A DNA stretch of 64,000 bases, taken from contig JAEWFT010000035.1 in the NCBI GenBank assembly GCA_023388715.1, positions 1 through 64,000 on the forward strand. The letters run 5' to 3'. The notes below the pieces were generated by a model. It did no database searches, had not been told where the DNA came from, and worked only from the letters and a program-made list of their open reading frames with translations. Every line of letters begins with the position of its first letter. Within the stretch, counting starts at the first letter, position 1. Source of the stretch: Pseudomonadota bacterium (GTDB lineage: Bacteria; Pseudomonadota; Gammaproteobacteria; Xanthomonadales; Xanthomonadaceae). This document shows positions 8,898 through 17,524 of the stretch, in pieces. The position numbers were made by a program, and so were the translations under genes.

Positions 8898-8898
8898 T
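8893..8898 (+). promoter_or_regulatory. -10 box of fba (consensus TATAAT)
   Basis: A perfect TATAAT followed by GGGCG, 28 bp before the fba ATG. The stop codon of the upstream acyltransferase lies inside the hexamer. -35 sequence about 17 bp upstream is poor (CGACGG-like), so activity may rest on the -10 and discriminator. Confidence 0.7.
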
Positions 8899-8926
8899 GG
8901 GCGTTTACCTTCGCCGGAGCCGCGCC

Positions 8927-9931
8927 ATGAGCATCGAACAGCTTGCAGAAACCGCCCGCGCCATGGTCGCCCCGGGCAAGGGCATCATCGCGATCGACGA
9001 ATCCGCCGGGACGTGCAAGAAGCGCTTCGACGGCGTCGGCATCGAGTGCACCGAGGAAAACCGCCGCGCCTACCGCGAGCTGCTGCTGACCGCCCCGAAC
9101 GCGAACCAGTTCCTGTCGGGGGCGATCCTGTTCGACGAGACCATCCGCCAGTCGACCCGGGACGGCGTCCCGTTCGCCAAGTACATGGCCGACCACGGCA
9201 TGATCCCGGGGATCAAGGTCGACAAGGGCACCCACGCGCTGGCGGGCTTCCCCGGCGAGCTGGTCACCGAAGGCCTGGACGGCCTGCGCGAGCGGCTGGC
9301 CGAGTACTACAAGCTGGGTGCGCGCTTCGCCAAGTGGCGCGCGGTGATCAACATCGGCGAGGACATCCCGTCCGGCACTTGCATCGAGGCCAACGCGCAT
9401 GCGCTGGCGCGCTATGCGGCGCTGTGCCAGGAGCAGGGCCTGGTGCCGATGGTGGAGCCGGAGGTGCTGATGGACGGCGACCACGACATCGACACCTGCT
9501 ACGAGGTCACCGAAGTCACCCTGCGCGCGCTGTTCGACGCCCTGTACAACCAGAACGTGATGCTCGAGGGCACCATCCTGAAGGCGTCGATGGTGGTGCC
9601 GGGCAAGGATGCAGACGAGCAGGCCAGCGTCGAGGAAGTGGCGGAAGCTACCCTGATGTGCCTGAAGTCGGCGGTGCCGGCGATCCTGCCGGGCATCGTG
9701 TTCCTGTCCGGCGGGCAGAGCGACGAGGCTGCCACCGCGCACCTGGACGCGATGAACCGGATGGGCCCCAACCCGTGGCCGCTGAGCTTCAGCTACGGGC
9801 GCGCGATGCAGCAGGCCGCGCTGAAGCTGTGGGCCAAGGACATGGCCGGCAACTACGCCGCCGCCCAGCAGACGGTGTTCGAGCGTGCCAAGGCCAATGG
9901 CCTGGCGGCGCTGGGGCAGTGGGAAGGCTGA
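8927..9931 (+). CDS. fba: Class I fructose-bisphosphate aldolase
   Basis: Reversibly cleaves fructose 1,6-bisphosphate to DHAP and glyceraldehyde 3-phosphate by a Schiff-base mechanism. 334 aa. The eukaryote-like class I family is clear from GKGIIAIDESAGTC near the N-terminus, FAKWRAVI, EPEVLMDGDHD, the Schiff-base lysine in EGTILKASMV (K219) and FLSGGQSDEAA. No metal-site motif of class II enzymes is present. It has its own promoter and a strong terminator, so it can be expressed apart from pyk. Confidence 0.95.
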   Translation: MSIEQLAETARAMVAPGKGIIAIDESAGTCKKRFDGVGIECTEENRRAYRELLLTAPNANQFLSGAILFDETIRQSTRDGVPFAKYMADHGMIPGIKVDKGTHALAGFPGELVTEGLDGLRERLAEYYKLGARFAKWRAVINIGEDIPSGTCIEANAHALARYAALCQEQGLVPMVEPEVLMDGDHDIDTCYEVTEVTLRALFDALYNQNVMLEGTILKASMVVPGKDADEQASVEEVAEATLMCLKSAVPAILPGIVFLSGGQSDEAATAHLDAMNRMGPNPWPLSFSYGRAMQQAALKLWAKDMAGNYAAAQQTVFERAKANGLAALGQWEG

Positions 9932-9950
9932 GCCACCACAGGCGATACGA

Positions 9951-9980
9951 AACGCCGGCGCAAGCCGGCGTTTTCGTTTG
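9951..9980 (+). terminator. Rho-independent terminator after fba
   Basis: Nine-base-pair stem (AACGCCGGC / GCCGGCGTT) closed by a GCAA tetraloop and followed by TTCGTTTG, 19 bp after the fba stop. Confidence 0.85.
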
Positions 9981-9995
9981 CGCGAAGCGAACGGC

Positions 9996-10001
9996 TATCC
10001 T
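9996..10001 (+). promoter_or_regulatory. Candidate -10 box of the small membrane protein gene
   Basis: TATCCT followed by a GCGC discriminator, 22 bp before the ATG at 10024; an AAGGAG Shine-Dalgarno lies at 10013-10018. Confidence 0.45.
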
Positions 10002-10023
10002 GCGCTGACACCAAGGAGCACGC

Positions 10024-10419
10024 ATGGCTACGCCGAAGCCGCCGCTGAGCCCCCAGATGCAGGATGCCCTGCAGCGCGGCGACATCCGCGCCCTGCTGCA
10101 GGCGGCGCGGGCGGCCGGGGAGGGCGTGGACCTGCCGGCGGCGCGGCGGGCGCTCCAGCAGCAGTTGCGGGCGCATGCGCAGCAGCAGGAGGCGGATTCG
10201 CCGCTGCAGCAGGCCAGGGGCGGTGCGCAGGCGGCGCGGGACGCGACCCGCACGGCGCGGGAGGCGGCGGTGCAGATGCTGCATCGCAAACGCCCACCCA
10301 CGGTGCAGATGGGCGATCGCCCGGGCGAAGCCCGCTGGATCCTGATCGTCGCCGCGTTGCTGGCGCTTGCGGTCTGGCTCACCTTTGGTGGCCCGCAGGC
10401 GCTGCCCGGCCTGCGCTGA
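10024..10419 (+). CDS. Hypothetical tail-anchored membrane protein
   Basis: 131 aa, family not recognised. Residues 1-95 are hydrophilic and rich in Ala, Gln and Arg, predicted helical (QQQLRAHAQQQEADSPLQQARG), and there is one C-terminal hydrophobic helix (WILIVAALLALAVWLTF, about 109-125). That suggests a cytoplasmic coiled region anchored by its tail. A good Shine-Dalgarno (AAGGAG) and its own candidate promoter support it as a real gene between the fba terminator and the efflux operon. Confidence 0.65.
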   Translation: MATPKPPLSPQMQDALQRGDIRALLQAARAAGEGVDLPAARRALQQQLRAHAQQQEADSPLQQARGGAQAARDATRTAREAAVQMLHRKRPPTVQMGDRPGEARWILIVAALLALAVWLTFGGPQALPGLR

Positions 10420-10502
10420 CCTGCTGGCAACGCGTCGGCCCGGCGATGGTTGACGCCGCTTCACCCCAGCCGATGGCACGGTCCCGTCACCCGCCGAGCC
10501 AC

Positions 10503-10508
10503 TAGAAT
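10503..10508 (+). promoter_or_regulatory. Candidate -10 box of the RND adaptor-pump operon
   Basis: TAGAAT followed by CGGCG, 26 bp before the adaptor ATG. The same hexamer is used at dusB, uup, the GDT1 gene and the beta-lactamase-like gene. Confidence 0.5.
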
Positions 10509-10533
10509 CGGCGATCCCCAACAGGGTTCGACC

Positions 10534-11613
10534 ATGGCCTTCCGTGTTTCTCCCGCATTGGGGCTGGCCGTCGGGCTGGCCTGCCTGCTGTCGGCTTGCG
10601 GCGACGGCGATGCACCCCCCGCGCAGGGACAGCGGCGCGGCAACGCACCGGTGCCGGTGGTGGTGGAGGCCGTTCGCGCGCAGTCCTGGTCCGACAGCTT
10701 GCACGCGCTTGGCACGGTGCAGGCGCGCGAAGCGGTGACGGTCACCGCCAAGGTCAGCGAGCTGGTGGAGCGGGTGCATTTCGAGAGTGGCCAGCAGGTC
10801 GCGCGGGGTGCGCCGCTGGTGACCCTGAGCGGGCAGCAGCAGCAGGCCGCCTTGGCCTCGGCCCAGGCGGCGGCGCGCGAGGCCGACCAGCTGTATGCCC
10901 GGCAGAGTGCGCTGGCCGAGCAGCAACTAATCGCACGGGCTTCGCTGGACACCCAGCGCGCCAACCGCGACGCCGCCCGCGCGCAGGTGGCGCAGATCCG
11001 CGCCAACCTCGCCGACCGCGTGATCCGCGCGCCGTTCGCGGGCGTGCTCGGCATCCGCCAGGTCAGCCCCGGCGCGCTGGTGACGCCGGGCACGGCGATC
11101 GCCACCCTGGACGACATCGCCCGCGTGTACGTCGATTTCCCGTTGCCGGAGGCGGAACTGGCCAAGGTGGAAGCCGGCCAGCCGATCGTCGGCACGGTGG
11201 CGGCGTGGCCGCAGCTGCGCTTTGACGGCGAGGTGCGCACGATCGACGCCCGCCTCGATCCGGCCTCGCGCGCGGCCACGGTCCGCGCCGATTTCGCCAA
11301 CCCCGACGGTCGCTTGCGCCCCGGCATGCTGGTGACTGTCCAGCTCGGCCAGTCGCAGCGGCAGGCGCTGGTGGTGCCGGAGATCGCAGTGGTGCAGGTG
11401 GGGCGCGAGAGCTTCGTCTACCGGGTCAAGGACGATGACAGCGTGGAGCAGGCGCCGGTCAAGGTCGGCTCGCGCAACGACGGCCGCGCGGAGATCGTGG
11501 AAGGGCTCAAGGCCGGCGAGCGCATCGTGGTGGAAGGCATGGGCAAGCTGCGCCCGGGCATGAAGGTGACCGAGGCCGAACCCACGGCGGCCGCCTTCGC
11601 GACCGGGGGCTGA
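10534..11613 (+). CDS. RND efflux periplasmic adaptor (membrane fusion protein), lipoprotein
   Basis: 359 aa. Lipoprotein signal with lipobox LLSAC (Cys about residue 22) places it on the periplasmic face of the inner membrane. Typical adaptor order: beta-barrel/lipoyl half around residues 55-90 (GTVQAREAVTVTAKVSELVERV), alpha-helical hairpin at about 95-150, second lipoyl half (RAPFAGVLGIRQVSPGALV), beta-barrel and membrane-proximal domains. It starts the operon with the pump 3 nt downstream. No outer-membrane channel gene is next to it, so a TolC-like protein must come from elsewhere. The longer frame from 10450 lacks a signal peptide at its start. Confidence 0.92.
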   Translation: MAFRVSPALGLAVGLACLLSACGDGDAPPAQGQRRGNAPVPVVVEAVRAQSWSDSLHALGTVQAREAVTVTAKVSELVERVHFESGQQVARGAPLVTLSGQQQQAALASAQAAAREADQLYARQSALAEQQLIARASLDTQRANRDAARAQVAQIRANLADRVIRAPFAGVLGIRQVSPGALVTPGTAIATLDDIARVYVDFPLPEAELAKVEAGQPIVGTVAAWPQLRFDGEVRTIDARLDPASRAATVRADFANPDGRLRPGMLVTVQLGQSQRQALVVPEIAVVQVGRESFVYRVKDDDSVEQAPVKVGSRNDGRAEIVEGLKAGERIVVEGMGKLRPGMKVTEAEPTAAAFATGG

Positions 11614-11616
11614 GCG

Positions 11617-14600
11617 GTGCGCCTGTCCGACATCTCGATCCAGCGTCCCGTGTTCGCGGTGGTGCTGAGCCTGCTGCTGATCGTGCTGGGCATCATGGCC
11701 TTCACCCGCCTGACCGTGCGCGAGCTGCCGGCGATCGACCCGCCGATCGTGTCGGTGGACGTGAGTTATCCGGGCGCGTCGGCATCGGTGGTGGAAACGC
11801 GCATCACCCAGTTGCTGGAAGGCGCGCTGGCCGGCATCGAGGGCATCAACACCATCGAGTCGAGCAGCCGCAACGGCAATGCCTCGGTCACCATCGAGTT
11901 CACCCTTCGCCGCGACATCGAGTCCGCCGCCAACGACGTGCGCGACGCGATCAGCCGGGTGGCCGCGCGGATCCCGCCGGAGGCCGATCCGCCGCGGATC
12001 GCCAAGGTCGAGGCCGACGCCGACGTCATCGTCTGGCTGAACATGCGCGCGCCGGGGATGGACACGCTGGCGCTCACCGATTACGCCGACCGCTATCTGG
12101 TCGATCGCCTGTCCGCGCTGGACGGCGTGGCGCAGGTGCAGCTGGGCGGCGCCCAGCGCTACGCGATGCGGGTGTGGCTGGACCGCGACGCGATGGCCGC
12201 GCGCGGGATCGTCGCCGGCGACGTCGAGTCGGCGCTGCGCAGCCACAACGTCGAGCTGCCGGCCGGCAACCTGGAGTCGGCGCAGCGCGATTTCACCCTG
12301 CGCGTCGAGCGCGATTTCCGCAGCGCGCCTCAGTTCGCCGATATCCCGCTGCGCAAGGGCGACGACGGCTACGTGGTGCGCCTCGGCGACGTGGCCAAGG
12401 TGGAGCTGGACAGCGCCGAGCGGCGCTCCTACTACCTGAGCAACGGGCAGTCGAACGTCGGCCTGGGCATCGTGCGCACCTCCACCGCCAACGCGCTGGA
12501 CGTGGCCCGGGCCGCGCGCGCCGAGGCCGAGCGAATCCAGCAGACGCTGCCGGCGGGGATGGAGATCTTCACCGCCTATGACAGCACCGAGTTCATCGAC
12601 GCCTCGATCGAGCGCGTGTACTGGACGCTAGGGGAGGCGCTGGTGCTGGTGCTGCTGGTGATCTGGCTGTTCCTGGGCAGCGTCCGCGCGGCGCTGATCC
12701 CGGCGGTGACGGTCCCGGTCTGCCTGATCGCGGCGTTCATCGGCCTGTACGCCTTCGGCTATTCGATCAACCTGCTGACCCTGCTGGCGCTTGTCCTGTG
12801 CATCGGCCTGGTGGTGGATGATGCGATCGTGGTGGTGGAAAACGTGCAGCGCCGCGCCGACCTCGGCGAGCCGGCGATGGTGGCGGCCAAGCGCGGCACC
12901 CGCCAGGTGGCCTTCGCGGTGATTGCCACCACTGCGGTGCTGGTCTCGGTGTTCCTGCCGGTCGGCTTCATGGAAGGCAACACCGGGCGCATGTTCCGCG
13001 AGCTGTCGATCGTGATGGCGGCGGCGGTGGCGCTGTCGGCGTTCGTCGCGCTGACCCTGACCCCGATGATGTGCGCCAAGCTGATCCGGCCGCACAAGCC
13101 GGGCGAGGGCGAGGGCATCGCGCTCACGCGCTGGGCCAACCGCCACATCAACCGCATGGGCGCGGCCTACGGGCGCGCGATCGCGCGCCTGGTGGCGCTG
13201 CCCGCCCGCGGCATCGCGCTGCTGGTGCTGGCGGCGATGGCCGCCTGCGCGTTGCTGGTGGTCGTCCTCTACCTGCGCGTGCCGAGCGAACTGGCGCCGG
13301 CCGAGGACCGCGGCCGCTTTTTCATCCAGGTCGACGGCCCGGAAGGCGCGGGCTACGACTACACGGTCACCCAGATGCAGCGGATCGAGTCGCTGCTGCT
13401 GCCGATGACCGGCGAGGGCCAGGACATCCAGCGCCTGAACTCGCGCGCGCCGCGCGGCTGGGGCGGCGGCCAGGACATGCACACCGGCATGTTCATCGTG
13501 TTCCTGGAGCCGTGGGGCAGGCGCGGCAAGACCACCGACGAGATCGTCGGCGACGTGCGCAAGCAGGTGTCCGCGCTTCCCGGCGTGCAGGTGCAGGTGC
13601 GCACCCCCGGCGGACTGGTCGGCGGCCGCGGCGCGGGGCGCTTCAGCATGGTGCTGGGCGGCCCCAACTACGAGGAACTGGCGCAGTGGCGCGACCGCAT
13701 GATCGCGCGCATGGACGAGTATCCGGGCCTGATCGATGCCGATTCCGACTACAAGGAAACCCGCCCGCAGATGCGGGTGAAGATCGCCCACCAGCGCGCC
13801 GCCGACCTCGGGGTGCCGCTGCAGCAGATCGGCTCGACCCTGGAGACGATGATGGGCGGCCGACGGGTGACCACCTTCGTGCAGGACGGCGAGGAATACG
13901 ACGTCATCGTGCAGAACGCGCGCGGCAACCGGATGAGCCCGGCGGACCTCGCCAACATCCAGGTGCGCGGCCGCGATGGCGCGATGATCCCGCTCTCCAA
14001 CCTGGTCACGCTCGAGGAGATCGCCGAATCGGGCAGCTTCAACCGCTTCAACCGCCTGCGCGCGATCACCATCGGCGCGACCGTCGCGCCCGGCTACACG
14101 ATGGGCGATGCGATGGCCTGGGCGGAGGCCACGGCGCGCGAGGAACTGCCGGGCTACGCGCAGGTCGACTGGAAGGGCGAGGCGCGCCAGCTGCGCGAGG
14201 CCGGCTCGGCGACCATGCTGACCTTCGCGATGGCGTTGCTGATCGTCTATCTGGTGCTGGCCGCGCAGTTCGAGAGCTTCATCCACCCGCTGGTGATCAT
14301 GCTGACGGTACCGCTGGCGGTGCTCGGGGCGCTGCTGGGGATCTGGCTCACCGATGGCACGCTCAACCTGTTCTCGCAGATCGGCATCGTGATGCTGGTG
14401 GGGCTGGCGGCGAAGAACGGGATCCTCATCGTGGAATTCGCCAACCAGCTGCGCGACGAAGGCCGCAACGTGCGCGCGGCGATTGCCGAGGCCTCCGCGG
14501 TGCGCCTGCGCCCGATCCTGATGACCTCGATCGCCACCGTGTTCGGCGCGATCCCGCTGATCGTGGCGGGTGGGCCCGGTTCGGCCAGCCGCGCCGCGAT

Positions 14601-14766
14601 CGGTATCGTGATCGTCTTCGGCGTCTCGTTCGCGACCCTGCTGTCGCTGTTCGTCGTGCCGGCGCTGTACGCGCTGCTGGCGCCGTACACGCATTCGCCG
14701 GAAGCGATCAAGCACGAGCTGGAACGGCTGGAATCGGTCACCCCGGAAGTCCACGGCCATGCGTGA
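11617..14766 (+). CDS. RND multidrug efflux transporter permease
   Basis: 1,049 aa, full-length AcrB/MexF-type pump with 12 TM helices and two large periplasmic porter domains. TM4 relay LVVDDAIVVVEN and TM10 lysine in LAAKNGILIVEFAN are intact, unlike the truncated pump at the window start. The start is GTG 3 nt after the adaptor stop, preceded by GGGGG. The N-terminus RLSDISIQRPVFAVVLSLLL is typical. It forms an adaptor-pump pair; substrates unknown. Its last 8 bp overlap the RNA methyltransferase gene. Confidence 0.93.
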   Translation: MRLSDISIQRPVFAVVLSLLLIVLGIMAFTRLTVRELPAIDPPIVSVDVSYPGASASVVETRITQLLEGALAGIEGINTIESSSRNGNASVTIEFTLRRDIESAANDVRDAISRVAARIPPEADPPRIAKVEADADVIVWLNMRAPGMDTLALTDYADRYLVDRLSALDGVAQVQLGGAQRYAMRVWLDRDAMAARGIVAGDVESALRSHNVELPAGNLESAQRDFTLRVERDFRSAPQFADIPLRKGDDGYVVRLGDVAKVELDSAERRSYYLSNGQSNVGLGIVRTSTANALDVARAARAEAERIQQTLPAGMEIFTAYDSTEFIDASIERVYWTLGEALVLVLLVIWLFLGSVRAALIPAVTVPVCLIAAFIGLYAFGYSINLLTLLALVLCIGLVVDDAIVVVENVQRRADLGEPAMVAAKRGTRQVAFAVIATTAVLVSVFLPVGFMEGNTGRMFRELSIVMAAAVALSAFVALTLTPMMCAKLIRPHKPGEGEGIALTRWANRHINRMGAAYGRAIARLVALPARGIALLVLAAMAACALLVVVLYLRVPSELAPAEDRGRFFIQVDGPEGAGYDYTVTQMQRIESLLLPMTGEGQDIQRLNSRAPRGWGGGQDMHTGMFIVFLEPWGRRGKTTDEIVGDVRKQVSALPGVQVQVRTPGGLVGGRGAGRFSMVLGGPNYEELAQWRDRMIARMDEYPGLIDADSDYKETRPQMRVKIAHQRAADLGVPLQQIGSTLETMMGGRRVTTFVQDGEEYDVIVQNARGNRMSPADLANIQVRGRDGAMIPLSNLVTLEEIAESGSFNRFNRLRAITIGATVAPGYTMGDAMAWAEATAREELPGYAQVDWKGEARQLREAGSATMLTFAMALLIVYLVLAAQFESFIHPLVIMLTVPLAVLGALLGIWLTDGTLNLFSQIGIVMLVGLAAKNGILIVEFANQLRDEGRNVRAAIAEASAVRLRPILMTSIATVFGAIPLIVAGGPGSASRAAIGIVIVFGVSFATLLSLFVVPALYALLAPYTHSPEAIKHELERLESVTPEVHGHA

Positions 14767-15577
14767 GGGCGACTCGCCGTGGAAGCGATCGCGGCCGCCG
14801 CGGGCACCGGCAGCGGATCCGGCGCCGGCCGCTACGGCAACGCGCCGCGACGCCGAGTTGCGCCTGCATGGGATGAACGCCGTGCAGGCGGTGTTCGCCC
14901 GCCGGCCGCAGGCGCTGCGCAAGCTGTATCTCACCGAGGCGCGCATCCCGCAGCTGCAGCCGCTGCTGAAGTGGTGCGTGGCCAACCGCGTCGGTTATCG
15001 CGTGGTCGAGGAAGCGGACCTGCAGAAGCTGGCCGCCAGCAGCCACCACGAGGGCGTGGTCGCCGAGGTGGTGCGCGAGCAGCCTTTGCCGTTGTCGAGC
15101 TGGCTGCGGGATCTCGCAGGCGGGCCGCAGTGCGCGCTGTGGCTGGACGGGATCGGCAATCCCCACAACCTCGGCGCGATCCTGCGCAGCGCGGCGCATT
15201 TCGGCGCGGCGGCGGTGCTGCTGCCCAAGGACTCCCCCCTGGGCCTGTCCGGCGCGGCGGCGCGGGTCGCCGAAGGCGGCGCGGAAGCGGTGCCTTTCGT
15301 GCGCCTTGGCCGCGAGGACAACAGCATCGCGCAGCTGCATGGCGCCGGGTTCGCGCTGGCGGCCACGGTGGTGCGCGGCGGCGCCGACGTCTTCGCCACG
15401 CCGTTGCCGCGGCGGCTGGTCTACGTGCTGGGTGCGGAGGGCGAGGGCATGTCGCCGGCGCTGGCGGCCGCGTGCGACCTGCGGCTGTCGATCCCCGGCA
15501 GCGGCGCGGTCGAGAGCCTCAACGTCGCGGCGGCCACCGCGGTGCTGCTGGCGCAGTGGGCGCGCGGCGCGCGCTGA
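14759..15577 (+). CDS. TrmH/SpoU-family RNA 2'-O-methyltransferase
   Basis: 272 aa SPOUT methyltransferase. An N-terminal substrate-binding domain of the L30e-like kind (HGMNAVQAVFARRPQALRKLYLTE) is followed by the knotted catalytic domain with three motifs: GIGNPHNLGAILRSAAHFG, VLGAEGEGMSPAL and IPGSGAVESLNVAAA. The nearest function is RlmB-like (23S rRNA G2251) but tRNA targets cannot be excluded. An extra basic N-terminal tail of about 35 residues is unusual. Overlap of 8 bp with the pump suggests translational coupling that is probably accidental rather than functional. Confidence 0.88.
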   Translation: MREGDSPWKRSRPPRAPAADPAPAATATRRDAELRLHGMNAVQAVFARRPQALRKLYLTEARIPQLQPLLKWCVANRVGYRVVEEADLQKLAASSHHEGVVAEVVREQPLPLSSWLRDLAGGPQCALWLDGIGNPHNLGAILRSAAHFGAAAVLLPKDSPLGLSGAAARVAEGGAEAVPFVRLGREDNSIAQLHGAGFALAATVVRGGADVFATPLPRRLVYVLGAEGEGMSPALAAACDLRLSIPGSGAVESLNVAAATAVLLAQWARGAR

Positions 15578-15607
15578 AGGCAGGACCGCCAGCGCGCGCC
15601 GGGTCTG

Positions 15608-16012
15608 TCACTTCTTCAGCGCGTCGCGGATCTCGCGCAGCAGCAGCACGTCCTCGGCCGGTGCGGCCGGCGCTTCCTCCGGCCGGCGGTGCATGCGATT
15701 GATCGCCTTGACCACCAGGAAGATCGCGAAGGCGACGATGATGAACTGGATCACCGCATTGATGAACTCGCCGTAGGCCAGCACCACCGCGGGCACCGGC
15801 TCCCCGGCGGCGTTGACGGTGGCTTCCTTGAGCACGATGCCGAGCTTGGCGAAGTCCACGCCGCCGATGGCCATGCCGATCGGCGGCATCAGCACCTTGT
15901 CCACCAGCGCGGTCACGACCTTGCCGAACGCGGCGCCGATCACCACGCCGACCGCCAGGTCGACGACATTGCCGCGCATCGCGAATTCCTTGAATTCGGT
16001 CAACATCCCCAT
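15608..16012 (-). CDS. mscL: Large-conductance mechanosensitive channel MscL
   Basis: 134 aa, homopentameric stretch-activated inner-membrane channel protecting against hypo-osmotic shock. Near-identical family core EFKEFAMRGNVVDLAVGVVIGAAFGKVV at the N-terminus and TM1, TM2 about residues 75-100, cytoplasmic helix LLLREIRDALKK at the end. MGMLTEF aligns in length with the E. coli start; an internal ATG two codons later is less likely. A GGGAG Shine-Dalgarno precedes it on the minus strand. It lies downstream of the FAH-family gene and may have its own promoter on that gene's stop codon. Confidence 0.96.
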   Translation of the reverse strand: MGMLTEFKEFAMRGNVVDLAVGVVIGAAFGKVVTALVDKVLMPPIGMAIGGVDFAKLGIVLKEATVNAAGEPVPAVVLAYGEFINAVIQFIIVAFAIFLVVKAINRMHRRPEEAPAAPAEDVLLLREIRDALKK

Positions 16013-16040
16013 TGCTACGCTCCCGTGGTGTGGTGCTGCG

Positions 16041-16046
16041 AGCCTA
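16041..16046 (-). promoter_or_regulatory. Candidate -10 box of mscL on the upstream stop codon
   Basis: Minus-strand TAGGCT begins with the TAG stop of the FAH-family gene and lies 28 bp before the mscL start. No convincing -35 is visible. Confidence 0.35.
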
Positions 16047-16772
16047 CACGCTGGCGTGGCGGATGTGGCCCTCGAGCTGGAGCAGGTCGCCCAGGCGCGC
16101 GTCGAAACGGTCGCCCGGCTGCAGCGCGGCCACCCCGGCCGGGGTGCCCATGAACACCAGGTCGCCGGCGCGCAGCGCGTGCAGCTTCGAGAGTTCGTGC
16201 AGGATCTCCGGCACGTTCCAGATGAGGTCGCGCAGCGCGCCGTGCTGCCGCCGCTGGCCGTTGACCTCAAGCGTGAGCGCCAGTGCATCGATGTCGCCCA
16301 CTTCCGCGGCGGGCAGCAGGGTGCTGACCGGGGCCGAGTGGTCGAAGCCCTTGCCGTCGTCCCACGGCAGTCCCTTCGCCTTGGCCGCGGCCTGCAGGTC
16401 GCGCCGGGTCAGGTCCAGGCCGACGCCATAGCCGAACACCAGCGCGATCGCGTCGCCCGGCGACAGCAGTCCGGGCGGGGCATCGGCGCCCAACGCGACC
16501 ACCAGCTCCACCTCGTGGTGCAGGTCGGAGGTGGCCGGCGGGTAGGGCACCTCGCCGTCGAGGACGATGGCGCAGGCCGGCTTCTGGAAGAACACCGGCG
16601 TGCCGCGCGCAGCCTTCGACTCGGGCGCGCTGGCGCCCATCTCGCGGGCATGGTCGGCGAAGTTGCGTCCGACGCAATGGATGCGCCGCACCGGGAACTC
16701 GCCCAGGTACCGGCCGCCGCGGTCACGGACCGCGATGCGCGGCGGCGGGGTGGCGGCAACCAGGTCCGCCAC
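16044..16772 (-). CDS. Fumarylacetoacetate hydrolase (FAH) family protein
   Basis: 242 aa, short FAH-type hydrolase/decarboxylase domain. Conserved blocks: RIHCVGRNFADHAREMG, FFQKPACAIV, and the metal ligands in LHHEVELVVALG (ExE) plus GYGVGLDLTRRDLQ with the Asp. C-terminal VFMGTPAGVAALQPGD is typical. Relatives act on fumarylpyruvate, acylpyruvates or oxaloacetate; the substrate cannot be assigned. It sits 3 nt after the small membrane protein gene and is probably co-transcribed with it. Confidence 0.88.
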   Translation of the reverse strand: MADLVAATPPPRIAVRDRGGRYLGEFPVRRIHCVGRNFADHAREMGASAPESKAARGTPVFFQKPACAIVLDGEVPYPPATSDLHHEVELVVALGADAPPGLLSPGDAIALVFGYGVGLDLTRRDLQAAAKAKGLPWDDGKGFDHSAPVSTLLPAAEVGDIDALALTLEVNGQRRQHGALRDLIWNVPEILHELSKLHALRAGDLVFMGTPAGVAALQPGDRFDARLGDLLQLEGHIRHASV

Positions 16773-16775
16773 GGC

Positions 16776-17063
16776 TCAGTGCGCCAGCGGCAGGCCGGTC
16801 TTCCCGACGGTGCGGAATTCGCCCTCGAGCGCACGGCCACGCGCCGGCGCAAGCGGCTTGCCGCGCTGCTTCCACAGCCGCCACACCACGCCTCCCGCGA
16901 GCATCGCCAGCCCGACGAACACGCTGAGGAACAGCAGCCCGATCAGCAGCGCCAGTCCGACCACGCCCAGCGCGAGCCGCAGCAAGGGGTGGCGGGGGCG
17001 GCGCGGGGCGGTGAACGCGGCGAAACGCGGATGGCTGGACCAGTGCGAATGGAAGTGGGACAT
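16776..17063 (-). CDS. Small hypothetical membrane protein
   Basis: 95 aa, family not recognised. His-rich N-terminus (MSHFHSHWSSH), a basic stretch, then about 35 hydrophobic residues that make one long or two short TM helices (LLRLALGVVGLALLIGLLFLS and LAMLAGGVVW), and a charged C-terminal tail. The ATG at 17063 is preceded by CAGGAA on the minus strand; an extension to 17126 would read through the intergenic region. First gene of a two-gene unit with the FAH-family hydrolase. Confidence 0.6.
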   Translation of the reverse strand: MSHFHSHWSSHPRFAAFTAPRRPRHPLLRLALGVVGLALLIGLLFLSVFVGLAMLAGGVVWRLWKQRGKPLAPARGRALEGEFRTVGKTGLPLAH

Positions 17064-17104
17064 CGGGATCCGGGGTTCCTGGGGCCTGTCATGGCCGTGA
17101 CACA

Positions 17105-17515
17105 ATGGGCGCGAGTATCGGCACAACCGCAGGCAAAGGTGTGAGCAGTTCGTTAAGCAGTGACGAAGGACAGGGTTTCGTGGTGCTGGCGATGCTCGAG
17201 GCGCTGGCCCCGGGCAGCCTGTCCGAAGTGGAGGCCAGCGTCGATGGCGATGCCGAATCCCTGATCCTGCATCGCGACGCGGCAGGCAACGTGCGCGCCT
17301 GGCTCAATGTCTGCCCGCATGCCGGCCGCCGTCTGGACTGGGCGCCGGGTCAGTTCCTGGTCGGCAAGGACGGGCTGCTGGTATGCGCTGCCCACGGCGC
17401 CTCGTTCGAACTCGTGGAGGGCAGCTGCGTCGGCGGGCCGTGCCGGGGTGACCGCCTGCGCGCGGTCGCGGTCCACTGCATCGACGGTGAAGTGCGGCTG
17501 GGCGCGGCGCCTTGA
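17105..17515 (+). CDS. Rieske [2Fe-2S] ferredoxin-like protein
   Basis: 136 aa or fewer. The iron-sulfur ligands are clear: C70-P-H72 and C94-A-A-H97 in the context CPHAGRR ... LLVCAAHGASF, the CXH/CX2H pattern of soluble Rieske ferredoxins. No oxygenase domain follows. Start is uncertain: the ATG at 17105 lies inside a CACAAT-GGGCG promoter-like box, so an internal GTG (17141, or 17180 preceded by GAAGGA) may be used, giving about 110-124 aa. It converges on the SLC13 gene with 9 bp between stops. An electron-transfer partner is not apparent. Confidence 0.8.
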   Translation: MGASIGTTAGKGVSSSLSSDEGQGFVVLAMLEALAPGSLSEVEASVDGDAESLILHRDAAGNVRAWLNVCPHAGRRLDWAPGQFLVGKDGLLVCAAHGASFELVEGSCVGGPCRGDRLRAVAVHCIDGEVRLGAAP

Positions 17516-17524
17516 TCCGCGTCG

